Source of the DNA: Paratissierella sp033809995
GTDB taxonomy: Bacteria > Bacillota > Clostridia > Tissierellales > Tissierellaceae
DNA: 33,857 nucleotides
Assembly: GCA_033809995.1 (NCBI GenBank)
Contig: JAPXKQ010000024.1
Span: forward strand, 1 to 33,857
Direction: 5' to 3'
Positions within the stretch are counted from its first letter, which is position 1. The number at the start of each line of letters is the position of its first letter. The notes under the pieces were generated by a model. It saw only the letters and a program-made list of their open reading frames with translations. It was not told where the DNA came from and did no database searches. The position numbers and the translations under genes were made by a program. This document shows positions 15,609 to 23,700 of this stretch, piece by piece.

Positions 15609-16686
15609 CGCATGATACCTCCCTTGACTTTTCTTCTCTTTTAATTAATATAAGTGCCACTCCTATCCCAGTTATACCCGCAACCAATTTCCCAATAATA
15701 AAAGCATTAACATTTTCAGGTGATACAGTAGATATATATCCCAATTGTCCTCCAAATGAGAAGGCACCACTTACTGCAAAAGCAGCATTTAATATTTTAC
15801 CCTTCCAATTCATTTCCTCATATACTCCTAGCATAGGCACACAATTTGCCAATGATGAAACAAGTCCCAATATGGAGTATTGGTCAATATCAAATTTATT
15901 TGAAATTGTTCTAAGATGCTTATGTAACTTTCTTGAAACAAAATACAAAAGTGGGTATGCTCCTGATAAAACAATACCTATCTTAACGCAAAGCATTGCC
16001 CCTTCCTCAAAAGGTTTCATCCCTTTTACTAATTGTATTCCTAAACTAAAATCTAATATGCTAAGTATTAATCCAATTGTACATATTGCTAATATAACTT
16101 TTCCTAAAACCTTAAATATACTTATCATTTTATCCTGAGCTTTTAACAGCCCAATTATAATTATTAAAGATATAAAAACTACTGGTATAATACTAAAGAG
16201 CATATCACTTAATGGTACCTTCATCATTATCCCAGCCACTATCATACCAAGAGGTATGGTCACTATCCCTGACAAAATCCCCTTAGCAAAGTATGGAAAG
16301 TCCTTAATACTAATTAAATTTACAGCAACAGGTATTGTAAATGAGATTGTACTACCTAACATGGACCCAAGTATTATTCCGTTATATTCGCCTATTAAAG
16401 GGTTTTTAGCTACTTCTAGGCTAGCTGAATAACCCCCTTGGTCTGGAGCCAATAAACTGCTTATAAATACTGAAGGATCCGTATTTAATAATTTTGCAAG
16501 AGGATTTAATAATGGTATAGAAACTCTAGCTATTACTGGCGATAGGCAGTATATCCCAGTAATAGTTAATGCCAATGCACCTATTGCTTTAAAACCTTCA
16601 TCAAATTTTACACCTAAACCATATTTATTATCAAGTAGTTTATCTATACCCGCAAGTATAGTAAAGATTAGCATTATGTTTAGCAA
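15598..16686 (-). CDS. EutH-like ethanolamine/solute permease
   Basis: The 362-aa membrane protein has about ten hydrophobic segments. GIDKLLDNKYGLGVKFDEGF, GALALTITGIYCLSPVIA, DQGGYSASLEVA, GIILGSMLGSTISFTIPVA and FAKGILSGIVTIPLG follow the EutH pattern closely. EutH imports ethanolamine. No other eut gene is present here, and the partner is a peptidase, so the substrate may differ. The start is a TTG with GAGGTGG just upstream; an ATG four codons on is the alternative. It is the first gene of a two-gene unit with the aminopeptidase, with which it overlaps. Family membership is fairly sure; the substrate is not. Confidence 0.78.
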   Translation of the reverse strand: MLNIMLIFTILAGIDKLLDNKYGLGVKFDEGFKAIGALALTITGIYCLSPVIARVSIPLLNPLAKLLNTDPSVFISSLLAPDQGGYSASLEVAKNPLIGEYNGIILGSMLGSTISFTIPVAVNLISIKDFPYFAKGILSGIVTIPLGMIVAGIMMKVPLSDMLFSIIPVVFISLIIIIGLLKAQDKMISIFKVLGKVILAICTIGLILSILDFSLGIQLVKGMKPFEEGAMLCVKIGIVLSGAYPLLYFVSRKLHKHLRTISNKFDIDQYSILGLVSSLANCVPMLGVYEEMNWKGKILNAAFAVSGAFSFGGQLGYISTVSPENVNAFIIGKLVAGITGIGVALILIKREEKSREVSCVES

Positions 16687-16747
16687 TTTTCCACCTCGTT
16701 GTAATATTCACAAGGTAATTATACTATATGATTTAAATAATTACTAT

Positions 16748-16777
16748 ATCAAAAAAATCCACATAAAGTGGATTTTT
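16748..16777 (-). terminator. Intrinsic terminator of the amino acid ABC transporter operon
   Basis: AAAAATCCAC (16753-16762) and GTGGATTTTT (16768-16777) form a perfect 10-bp stem with a 5-nt loop. A run of seven Ts follows on the minus strand. It lies just past the ATPase stop. Confidence 0.9.
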
Positions 16778-16782
16778 AATAA

Positions 16783-17505
16783 CTACAAAACCTTCTTCAA
16801 GAAATCCTGAGTTCTAGGGTGTTTAGGGTTATTGAACAATTCCTCTGGGGTACCTTGTTCTACAATCTTTCCACCGTCCATAAACAATACCCTGTCTCCT
16901 ACCTCTTTAGCAAAACCCATTTCATGTGTCACAACTACCATGGTCATACCATCTTTGGCCAATCCTTTCATTACATCAAGAACTTCTCCTACCATTTCTG
17001 GGTCAAGGGCGGAGGTCGGCTCATCAAATAGCATAACTTCTGGAGACATAGCCAAGGCTCTTACAATGGCTATTCTTTGTTTTTGTCCTCCAGACAACTG
17101 ATTTGGATAAGCATTTGCTTTATCTTCTAATCCAATTCTTTTTAATAGATTTAATGCAATCTTTTCTGCTTCTTTCGGTTCCATATTTTTAACCTTTATT
17201 GGTGCTAATGTTATATTTTCTAAAACTGTCATATGTGGAAAAAGGTTAAACTGTTGAAAAACCATCCCCATCTTTTCTCTTTGTTTGTTTATATTATTGG
17301 ACTTATCCGTAATTGAAACACCATCAAATATTATTTCCCCACTGGTTGGTTCCTCTAATAGATTTAAGCATCTCAAGAAGGTACTTTTTCCAGATCCACT
17401 AGGTCCAATTATTACTACTACTTCACCTTTTTTAATATTTTCATTGATACCTTGCAATACTTGCAAATTTCCAAAATTCTTTTCAAGATTAGATACTTTT
17501 ATCAC
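16783..17505 (-). CDS. Polar amino acid ABC transporter, ATP-binding subunit
   Basis: The 240-aa ATPase energises import of a polar amino acid at the cytoplasmic face. It has Walker A IIGPSGSGKSTFLRCLN, Q-loop VFQQFNLFPH, signature LSGGQKQRIAIVRAL, Walker B VMLFDEPTSALDPE and the switch His in VVVTHEMGFA, all complete and of the GlnQ/HisP type. I chose the GTG at 17505 (MIKVSNLEKNFG), which follows AAAGGAGG. An upstream TTG at 17526 would add seven residues encoded across that ribosome binding site. The start lies 17 bp inside the permease gene, so the two are coupled. It is the last gene of the operon. Confidence 0.95.
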   Translation of the reverse strand: MIKVSNLEKNFGNLQVLQGINENIKKGEVVVIIGPSGSGKSTFLRCLNLLEEPTSGEIIFDGVSITDKSNNINKQREKMGMVFQQFNLFPHMTVLENITLAPIKVKNMEPKEAEKIALNLLKRIGLEDKANAYPNQLSGGQKQRIAIVRALAMSPEVMLFDEPTSALDPEMVGEVLDVMKGLAKDGMTMVVVTHEMGFAKEVGDRVLFMDGGKIVEQGTPEELFNNPKHPRTQDFLKKVL

Positions 17506-18187
17506 TAGCTGCCAACCTCCTTTCAACTAAACCTAATATCTTAGATAAGGTAAATGTAATTATAAAGTAAATTATTGCTGCATAAATAAGAGGAATAAAT
17601 GGTCTATATGTTATTCCTCTAAGAGTATCAGCATTATACATTAAGTCATGAATACCTATAACAGAAAGGACTGCTGATTCCTTAACTAAAACAATAAACT
17701 CATTTCCTAAAGCAGGTAATATATTTTTAAAAGCCTGTGGAATAATTATATATCTCATAGCCATTGATTTTGTCATACCTAGTGATCTAGCTGCTTCCAT
17801 TTGTCCTATATCTATTGATTGTATACCGGCTCTAATAATCTCTGCAACATAGGCTGCACTATTTAAAAGTACTGCAAGAGTGCCTAAAGTCATTCTTCCT
17901 AATTCAAAGGGTAATACCGTAGGTAATCCGTAATATACTAAATATATTTGAACTAATAGAGGTGTACCTCTTACAACTTCAATATAAGCTGATGAAAAGC
18001 TCCTAGCTATTCTATTGTTTGATAGCTTCATTAAACTCAATAAAACCCCTACAATTGCACCAAATATAACACCGAAGAATGATATAGCTAATGTCATTAA
18101 AGTACCATTAAGAAAATATTTATAGTATTTTGTAAAAAAAACTATACTACTTATTAATTTTTCATAACTATTTATAAAAAAATCCAA
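17489..18187 (-). CDS. Polar amino acid ABC transporter, permease subunit
   Basis: The 232-aa membrane protein has about five membrane helices (TLMTLAISFFGVIFGAIVGVLL near the N-terminus; FIPLIYAAIIYFIITFTLSK at the end). The EAA loop IGQMEAARSLGMTKSMAMRYIIIPQA contacts the ATPase. EVVRGTPLLVQIYLVYYGLP is characteristic of the HisM/GlnP permease group. The start is a TTG with AGGAGG 7 nt upstream. It is the only permease gene in the operon, so the channel is presumably a homodimer. A hairpin separates it from the binding-protein gene (18206-18237), which would lower its expression relative to that gene. Confidence 0.94.
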   Translation of the reverse strand: MDFFINSYEKLISSIVFFTKYYKYFLNGTLMTLAISFFGVIFGAIVGVLLSLMKLSNNRIARSFSSAYIEVVRGTPLLVQIYLVYYGLPTVLPFELGRMTLGTLAVLLNSAAYVAEIIRAGIQSIDIGQMEAARSLGMTKSMAMRYIIIPQAFKNILPALGNEFIVLVKESAVLSVIGIHDLMYNADTLRGITYRPFIPLIYAAIIYFIITFTLSKILGLVERRLAASDKSI

Positions 18188-18205
18188 AACTTAACCTCCT
18201 CTTCA

Positions 18206-18237
18206 AATAAAAAGCAAAAGAAATTACTTTCTTTTGC
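18206..18237 (-). terminator. Intra-operon terminator/attenuating hairpin
   Basis: GCAAAAGAAA (18214-18223) pairs with TTTCTTTTGC (18228-18237) around a 4-nt loop, followed by TTTTTATTTG on the minus strand. Lying between the binding-protein and permease genes, it probably gives partial termination, so the binding protein is made in excess. That is a common layout for such operons. Confidence 0.75.
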
Positions 18238-18250
18238 CTAGAATAATAGT

Positions 18251-19048
18251 TTATTGCTCTGATAATTCTGTTGCCTCTTGTATAAGCTTATCAATTTGAT
18301 CTTCTTTTATTAGTTTATCTAAGGTCTTATTGATTGATTCCAATAAATCAGCATTTCCTTTATTTACTGCCACTGCATATCCGTCTTCTTTATCTAATAT
18401 AATTTCTGCTAAATAAAGATCAGAATTTTGTTTTACATATGCTTCTGCTACAGGTTCAGCTAAGATTAAACCATCAATTTTTTTGTTCTTAACTTCCAAT
18501 ACTAAGTCAGTAATATTGGCTAAATATACTTTTTCTGCTTCTGTAAATTGATTCTCAGCTACATCTTCTTGTTCAGTTGATTTTTGTGCTCCTATTTTTA
18601 AACCTTTAAAATCTTCAGGACCTTTCAATTTATCAGCATCAGCTTTTCTTACTATAAGTCTTTGAACTCCTTCATAATATGGAGTTGAAAAATCTACACT
18701 TTTGGCTCTTTCCTCATCAGCAGACATTCCCGCCAAAATAAAGTCAATATCATTTGTAACCAATGCTGGTAATAGCCCTTCGAATTTCATATCGATGATT
18801 TCCAATTCTACGCCTAGGTCCTTAGCTATAGCCTTAGCTACCTCGATATCAAAACCAACTATTTCATCCTTACCATTGATTTCTTTGTGAAACTCAAATG
18901 GTGGATAGTCAGCAGCTGTTCCTAAAACTATTTTTCCAGTTTTTTTAATCTTATCAACTTTACTAAGATTGCCATCAGATTTGGCAGTACAACCTCCAAA
19001 TGTAACTAACATACTAACTACAAGCAATGCAATTATAATTTTTTTCAT
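18251..19048 (-). CDS. Amino acid ABC transporter substrate-binding lipoprotein
   Basis: The 265-aa protein has a lipoprotein signal (MKKIIIALLVVSMLVTFGGC, modified Cys20), so it should be anchored outside the membrane. The SBP_bac_3 fold is clear: GKIVLGTAADYPPFEFHKE, VGFDIEVAKAIAKDLGVELE, DFILAGMSADEERAKSVDFS, PYYEGVQRLIVRK and LKIGAQKST. It captures a polar amino acid and delivers it to the downstream permease and ATPase. The ligand cannot be named from sequence alone. The ATG has GGGGG 7 nt upstream. A leader ORF (19082-19177) ends 33 nt before this start, and a stretch just after that ORF (19084-19090) can pair with bases next to this ribosome binding site. Confidence 0.94.
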   Translation of the reverse strand: MKKIIIALLVVSMLVTFGGCTAKSDGNLSKVDKIKKTGKIVLGTAADYPPFEFHKEINGKDEIVGFDIEVAKAIAKDLGVELEIIDMKFEGLLPALVTNDIDFILAGMSADEERAKSVDFSTPYYEGVQRLIVRKADADKLKGPEDFKGLKIGAQKSTEQEDVAENQFTEAEKVYLANITDLVLEVKNKKIDGLILAEPVAEAYVKQNSDLYLAEIILDKEDGYAVAVNKGNADLLESINKTLDKLIKEDQIDKLIQEATELSEQ

Positions 19049-19081
19049 TATTATTCCCCCTATTTTTTTAAATTTTTTGGA

Positions 19082-19177
19082 TTAAAATAGTGAGGAACTC
19101 CTTAGACCTTTGGAAGTCTTTTTCTCATTGCTGGAAATGGACTTCCATAGGCTCTTGACATATACTTTCATATTCAA
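19082..19177 (-). CDS. 31-codon leader ORF upstream of the binding-protein gene
   Basis: A short frame begins at a TTG (19177) exactly 8 nt after a perfect AAGGAGG (19192-19186), with an in-frame ATG two codons later. It encodes a basic, Ser/Lys-rich peptide, MNMKVYVKSLWKSISS..., ending ...RSSSLF: eight Ser, six Lys, one Trp, no membrane segment. It lies wholly in the mRNA leader, between the promoter at 19217-19245 and the binding-protein gene. The ribosome binding site is stronger than those of the transporter genes. I do not recognise the peptide. A regulatory leader peptide is more likely than a functional small protein, but sequence alone does not settle this. Confidence 0.6.
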   Translation of the reverse strand: MNMKVYVKSLWKSISSNEKKTSKGLRSSSLF

Positions 19178-19190
19178 GATTAAGACCTCC
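19112..19190 (-). promoter_or_regulatory. Leader RNA with mutually exclusive pairings
   Basis: In minus-strand RNA, GACUUCC (19118-19112) can pair with GGAAGUC (19146-19140, 7 bp), or with the leader-ORF ribosome binding site GGAGGUC (19190-19184, one G-U). GGAAGUC itself overlaps a small hairpin UGGAA/UUCCA (19147-19143 with 19136-19132). These cannot all form at once, so ribosome position on the leader ORF could choose between them. No T-box AGGGTGGNACC string or recognised riboswitch core is present. Confidence 0.4.
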
Positions 19191-19216
19191 TTATTCGATT
19201 TTTTAATTTAAAATCT

Positions 19217-19245
19217 ATTATATGCTATTTTTTCATAATATGCAA
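19217..19245 (-). promoter_or_regulatory. Promoter of the amino acid transporter operon
   Basis: A perfect TATAAT (19222-19217) is preceded after 17 bp by TTGCAT (19245-19240) on the minus strand. The predicted start near 19210 gives a leader of about 160 nt containing the leader ORF. Confidence 0.65.
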
Positions 19246-19290
19246 TAAAAGATTTTTAATGAATGTTATATTTTAAACATATTTTAAACA

Positions 19291-19320
19291 TCAAAAGGCG
19301 AACCCACTTGGATTCGCCTT
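19291..19320 (-). terminator. Intrinsic terminator of the stalk-domain protein gene
   Basis: AAGGCGAA (19295-19302) pairs with TTCGCCTT (19313-19320), with TTTTGATG following on the minus strand. It lies 26 bp past the stop. Confidence 0.8.
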
Positions 19321-19345
19321 CTAAAATTAAAGATTTATTAATTTA

Positions 19346-20620
19346 TTAACCTTCTAATCCTTCCAATGCCTTTGGAGCTGGTGCTTCTAGTGCTTTTAAT
19401 GCTTCCTCTGGTATTTCAAAATCTTTAGCTTTATTTACATTTAAGATTTCCATTTCCATTTTTACTTTCAAATTCTTCAATATTTCTAATCCTTCTGGAG
19501 GTAATTGTTCCCCCATACCTTCAAACATAGATTGCATAAATGGTGTTAAATCCATATCATATTTAACTATTTCTCCCGTTTCTTCATCAATATATATAAC
19601 AAAAGTTATATCCCCAATATTTGCTAACATATTAGCTGCTAATATATCCTCTTGTTTGCCTGAAGATGATAACATATCCATATATCCACCTAGCATTTCT
19701 TGATATACATCAAAAGATGTGGTGTTTTCAACCCTTAACAATGTCTTTCCATTTTCTTCATACTTCCCAAAGAATTTTACATCTTTTATAGCTTCTTTAT
19801 TTAATTCTAAGCTTTCTTTTTTATCTTTATTTAGTGCAGCAAATAGCTCATTTTCTTGAGTTTGCTTAACCCATTCAATTTCACCATTAGCATTAGGCAT
19901 ACCCATATACATAACAAATTTATTGCCATCTAAATTATAATATAAATCCATCACATGTTGTGAAAGCTTGGTACCTGCAAGATCCATCACCATATCCGCT
20001 GTTCCCTTTACTTTTAATGGATCTTGAAATGCTGTCATCTTCATATCCATTTGAATTTGCATGTTTTGGATTTCGCCCTTTTCATTTGGTGCTGGCATAG
20101 TCATATCCATATTCATATTCGCATCATAATTTTTCCATTCATATGATTTAGCATATGCATTAAGCAATACTTCTTTAGCATCTATAGGTTCAGTTGTTAT
20201 TACTACTGTATTCAATTTACTGTCCCATTGAACTTCAGAGCCAAAAGCTTCAATTACAGGTCTTATTGGTAAGTATGTTCTACCACTTTTAACTAATGCA
20301 GCTGCATCGGTTGCGATTTTTTCATCATTCTTTAAGATGAATTTCTCTCCTATAGGAACCTTAACTGTTATATCACCTTTTTTAGCTATCGCAGTTTGAT
20401 TTTCATTGTCCCATTCAACTTCAGCCCCATACTTCTCCATTGTAGCCTTGAAAGGAACTTGAGTCCTTGAATTTTCATCTAGAAATGGAAAACCTAGATC
20501 TTCATTAAATTCAACTTTCTCTGAATCAATTCTAATAATGATTTCAGAATTAGCAAAAACAACAGATGATAAAGCTAAGATTAATACCAAGCTTAGTACA
20601 AAAACAAACTTCTTTTTCAT
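19346..20620 (-). CDS. Secreted stalk-domain (copper amine oxidase N-terminal-like) protein
   Basis: The 424-aa protein has a signal peptide (MKKKFVFVLSLVLILALSSVVFA, about 1-23). Residues 27-145 carry two related strand units (FPFLDENSRTQVPFKATMEK, YGAEVEWDN; LVKSGRTYLPIRPVIEAFGS, EVQWDS), the stalk domain often labelled copper amine oxidase N-terminal domain and common on clostridial exported proteins. The remainder (AYAKSYEWKNYDANMNMDMT... to ...KDFEIPEEALKALE) has the amphipathic strand pattern of the DUF6612/LolA-like group, which suggests binding of a hydrophobic ligand. No enzyme motif was seen and no copper ligands are implied by the name. The ATG follows GGAGGAGAGG. The gene is monocistronic, and its function is unknown. 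Confidence 0.82.
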   Translation of the reverse strand: MKKKFVFVLSLVLILALSSVVFANSEIIIRIDSEKVEFNEDLGFPFLDENSRTQVPFKATMEKYGAEVEWDNENQTAIAKKGDITVKVPIGEKFILKNDEKIATDAAALVKSGRTYLPIRPVIEAFGSEVQWDSKLNTVVITTEPIDAKEVLLNAYAKSYEWKNYDANMNMDMTMPAPNEKGEIQNMQIQMDMKMTAFQDPLKVKGTADMVMDLAGTKLSQHVMDLYYNLDGNKFVMYMGMPNANGEIEWVKQTQENELFAALNKDKKESLELNKEAIKDVKFFGKYEENGKTLLRVENTTSFDVYQEMLGGYMDMLSSSGKQEDILAANMLANIGDITFVIYIDEETGEIVKYDMDLTPFMQSMFEGMGEQLPPEGLEILKNLKVKMEMEILNVNKAKDFEIPEEALKALEAPAPKALEGLEG

Positions 20621-20692
20621 TTACAATCCTCTCCTCCATATATTCTCTTTCTATATACTACCATATTTTCTACTTAAATAGAATGATAAAGT

Positions 20693-20720
20693 TAAAAATC
20701 TAACGATTTTTCGTCATTAG
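20693..20720 (-). terminator. Probable terminator of the RR-HK operon
   Basis: On the minus strand CTAA...CGA-AAAA-TCG-TTAG folds with a 3-nt bulge and is followed by ATTTTTAAC. Part of the 5' arm is supplied by the rsgA-derived repeat (20706-20752). Confidence 0.5.
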
Positions 20721-20752
20721 TGTTTCTTTTGAGCCTTTTTATCTTTAATTAA
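20706..20752. repeat. 47-bp direct repeat, orphan copy of the rsgA 3' end
   Basis: This segment matches 32399-32445 at 45 of 47 positions; the differences are at 20712 and 20720. In the distant copy the sequence encodes the last residues of RsgA (IKDKKAQKKH and stop). Here the same codons for KDKKAQKKH and TAA follow the histidine kinase stop with no gene attached, and the kinase stop codon itself lies in the repeat. The two copies are 11,693 bp apart in the same orientation and bracket the kinase, regulator and SLH genes. Confidence 0.9.
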
Positions 20753-23700
20753 TAGTCTATAGGTATTTTTATAATAATCGTAACCCCTTCACCTTGTTTT
20801 GAAATTGCCTCAAATTCTCCACTGAGTTCTAATACCCTATCTCTCATAGATGTCAATCCAAAACCAAATTTAATATTCTCTGCCCCAATACCTTGATCTT
20901 TTAATATAAAAACAATCTTATCATTATGTTGCTTTAATGAGAAATCAAAGTAGTTGCTTCTTCCATGGCGGATTCCATTAGTTATTCCCTCTTGCAGAGC
21001 TCTATATAATATATATCTTTGGGGTGAGGATAAGTTTGATATATATGAAATATCATACATAATAGTAATTCCAGTGTTTTTCATTGTATCTTGGATAAAT
21101 GATTCTAAAGTAGGAATAAATTCCTCCCTTAAATCCCCTTCTTTAAGCATATGCAATGATTTTCTTATATTATTTAGTCCTAGTCTAATTTGTTCTTGGG
21201 ATTGCTCCAATTTTTCAACCGCTAATACAGTATCCTTTCTTATCAATCTTTTTCCAGCCTCTATTTGCATATTTACAGAGGTTAATGTATGGCCTACTGT
21301 ATCATGTACTTCCCTTGCAATACGAGTTCTCTCTTCAAGAATTGACCTTTCAGCTAATGCAGTGGCTATTTCCTTTTGAGATTGTTCTAGTTTTCGTGTC
21401 CTCTCTAATACCTTTTCTTCAAGGTTAGTATTAAGTTCTTGTAGCTCAGAGTAAAGCCTAGCATTCTCTATAGATATTGCCAGCTGGGAAGATATTATTT
21501 TTAATAATTCTATACGACTTGCAGAAAATACTCCTTCTACTAAGTTATTTTCTAGATATAAAATTCCAATGGACTTACTCTGATGTATTATAGGCATACA
21601 TATTACAGACTTTATATTATTCTTAGATAAAAAAGGATCTTTAGTAAATATATTACCTTGACTTATATTGTTTTTTATTACCAACTCATTTGTCGTGGCC
21701 ACATAGTTTATAATTGATTTAGGTGCATTTTCACAATCCTTTAATTCTATAGATTGTAAAACTTCTGTATCTATTTTATCTTCAATTACTTTACCTACCC
21801 CTTCTAAATGCAGATTATTGTCCTTATAAAGAAATAGCAAGCATTTATCTGCCCCAGCATTTTGAATTAGTATAGTAAGTATCTTCTTTAAAAGCTCCTC
21901 CAAAACGATTTCCTCTGTAATTGTCTGGTAAGTTTTTATTATTGTGCTTTTATCCAATGCCATGGTGATATTGTGTTTGTACCAGACTATGTCCTTCGTT
22001 TCCAGTATCCAAGGGAATTCTTCCTCTAATGACCTTACCTTAATTGTTGCTCCTAGGCTTTCAAATCCACGATATGCCAATACCATATATACATTACCTG
22101 TAGTCTTCATAGACCATTCATAATAAAACTTAGCTGCCAGTTCATAGCCTAAAGAAGCATTCTGTATATAATTATTATTCCTTGCAGAAATAATAGCCTG
22201 ATCATAGAAAAATGCAGCACTCTTAAACTTCTTTCTTACCCTATTTGACTCAGCTAATATAAGTAAATATTTATGTCCAAAGTTTTCAGGACAACATTTT
22301 GCCCAGATTTTCATAGCTCTTATCTTTTTCTTTAATGCCTTAGTATACATATGCCTTTCTTTTAGGTTAAATACATGATAACTAGCTAATATGGATAGAC
22401 AATAATAAAAATAAAACTCAGGCAGTGCAATGGTTCCATTAGCTCTATCTTCATAAACTTCTGATTCTTTAGCTATTTTAAGTGTTTCCTCATAATTGCC
22501 CATAAAATAATATATTTGTAACTTACATAAGTTATAATCAAATATTTTTCTTTCTCTCTCGTCTCCACTTCTCAACCTTTCCATTAAAATACTTTCACTT
22601 ATATTTTCGTCACCAAATGATAAAGGGCTATGGGTTCTACCAAGAAGACATAGAGTGAATTGCCTATAAAGGCTTAGAAAATCATTAAGATATCTATGAT
22701 TCATATAGTGGTTATACTTGGAGTAGTGCTCAATTTGTTCAAATAGTTTTTCAAGATGCACTCCCCTTACATGGAGGGATGATATATAGTGGCTAATAGA
22801 AAAGCCAGCAAATATTGGATTTCCAGATTCAGTACAATAACTTATTGCATTTAAAAAATATTCTTCTGTTGCCTCTGCATGTTCTTTCCAATGGTGAATC
22901 AAGCTTGCAAAAACAAAATAGTTTATCCCCCTATTAGCTATATCCTTGTTCCATTTTTCATCTAGCCTTAAGGCCAATTTACCTATTTCAAATCCACGAT
23001 TATAGTCCTTGCTAAGTCTCATAACCAACACGCTATAAGCTACAAGTCCTCCTGGAATATTTTCATATTGTTTTCCCTTTAAAAAATGTCTAAGCTGCAT
23101 TAGTGATAGATATACCATTATATTAGGGGCTGTTGTATACCCCATTGTAATCAATGCTAAATAAATTGAATTAATAACTTTTTCCACATCTGTGAATTCC
23201 CTTTGGGAAATATCTTCATCTGGCAAAGATAGAATCTTTCTAATGTTCATATCTAAAACATATGGTTTTGTAATTAAGTATTGAATTAATATACTAAATC
23301 TTGAAGGGTTCTTCTTTGTTCTAATGTTAAAATCATTAAGAAGGTTTAAACATATTTCAATCCCTTCATCCTGCCTGCCTGTTCTAAAATATGCAAAAAT
23401 CTTAGCCAAGTATATATTTCCCTTTTCCTCTAATGTCCTTGCTTTACCTATAAGGATATTAAATATATCATCGGCAGTTTTTAAATCCCCAACTAGGTAG
23501 CTGCATTCATATAACCCGTAATACATTTCAAAGGCCAAGTTTCTGTCCGCACCCCAAGGATCTTCTCCCAATAACTCTAAACCTATTTTAAAGTATATAA
23601 TGGCAACGTTGAAAGCCATTGAATTGGCAGATCTTTTTCCAGCCCTAAAGTTTAACCTAGCTAAATTGAACTTTTTCTCTTTATCTGTGATAATATCTCT

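Noticed and set aside
19049..19200. T-box or known riboswitch before the amino acid transporter
   Set aside because: No T-box AGGGTGGNACC string, no specifier-loop arrangement and no terminator hairpin with U-tail was found; the leader ORF and alternative pairings are a better description.
20954..21379. 141-codon plus-strand frame opposite the histidine kinase core
   Set aside because: It covers the conserved H- and N-box coding region on the other strand, and no family resemblance was seen.
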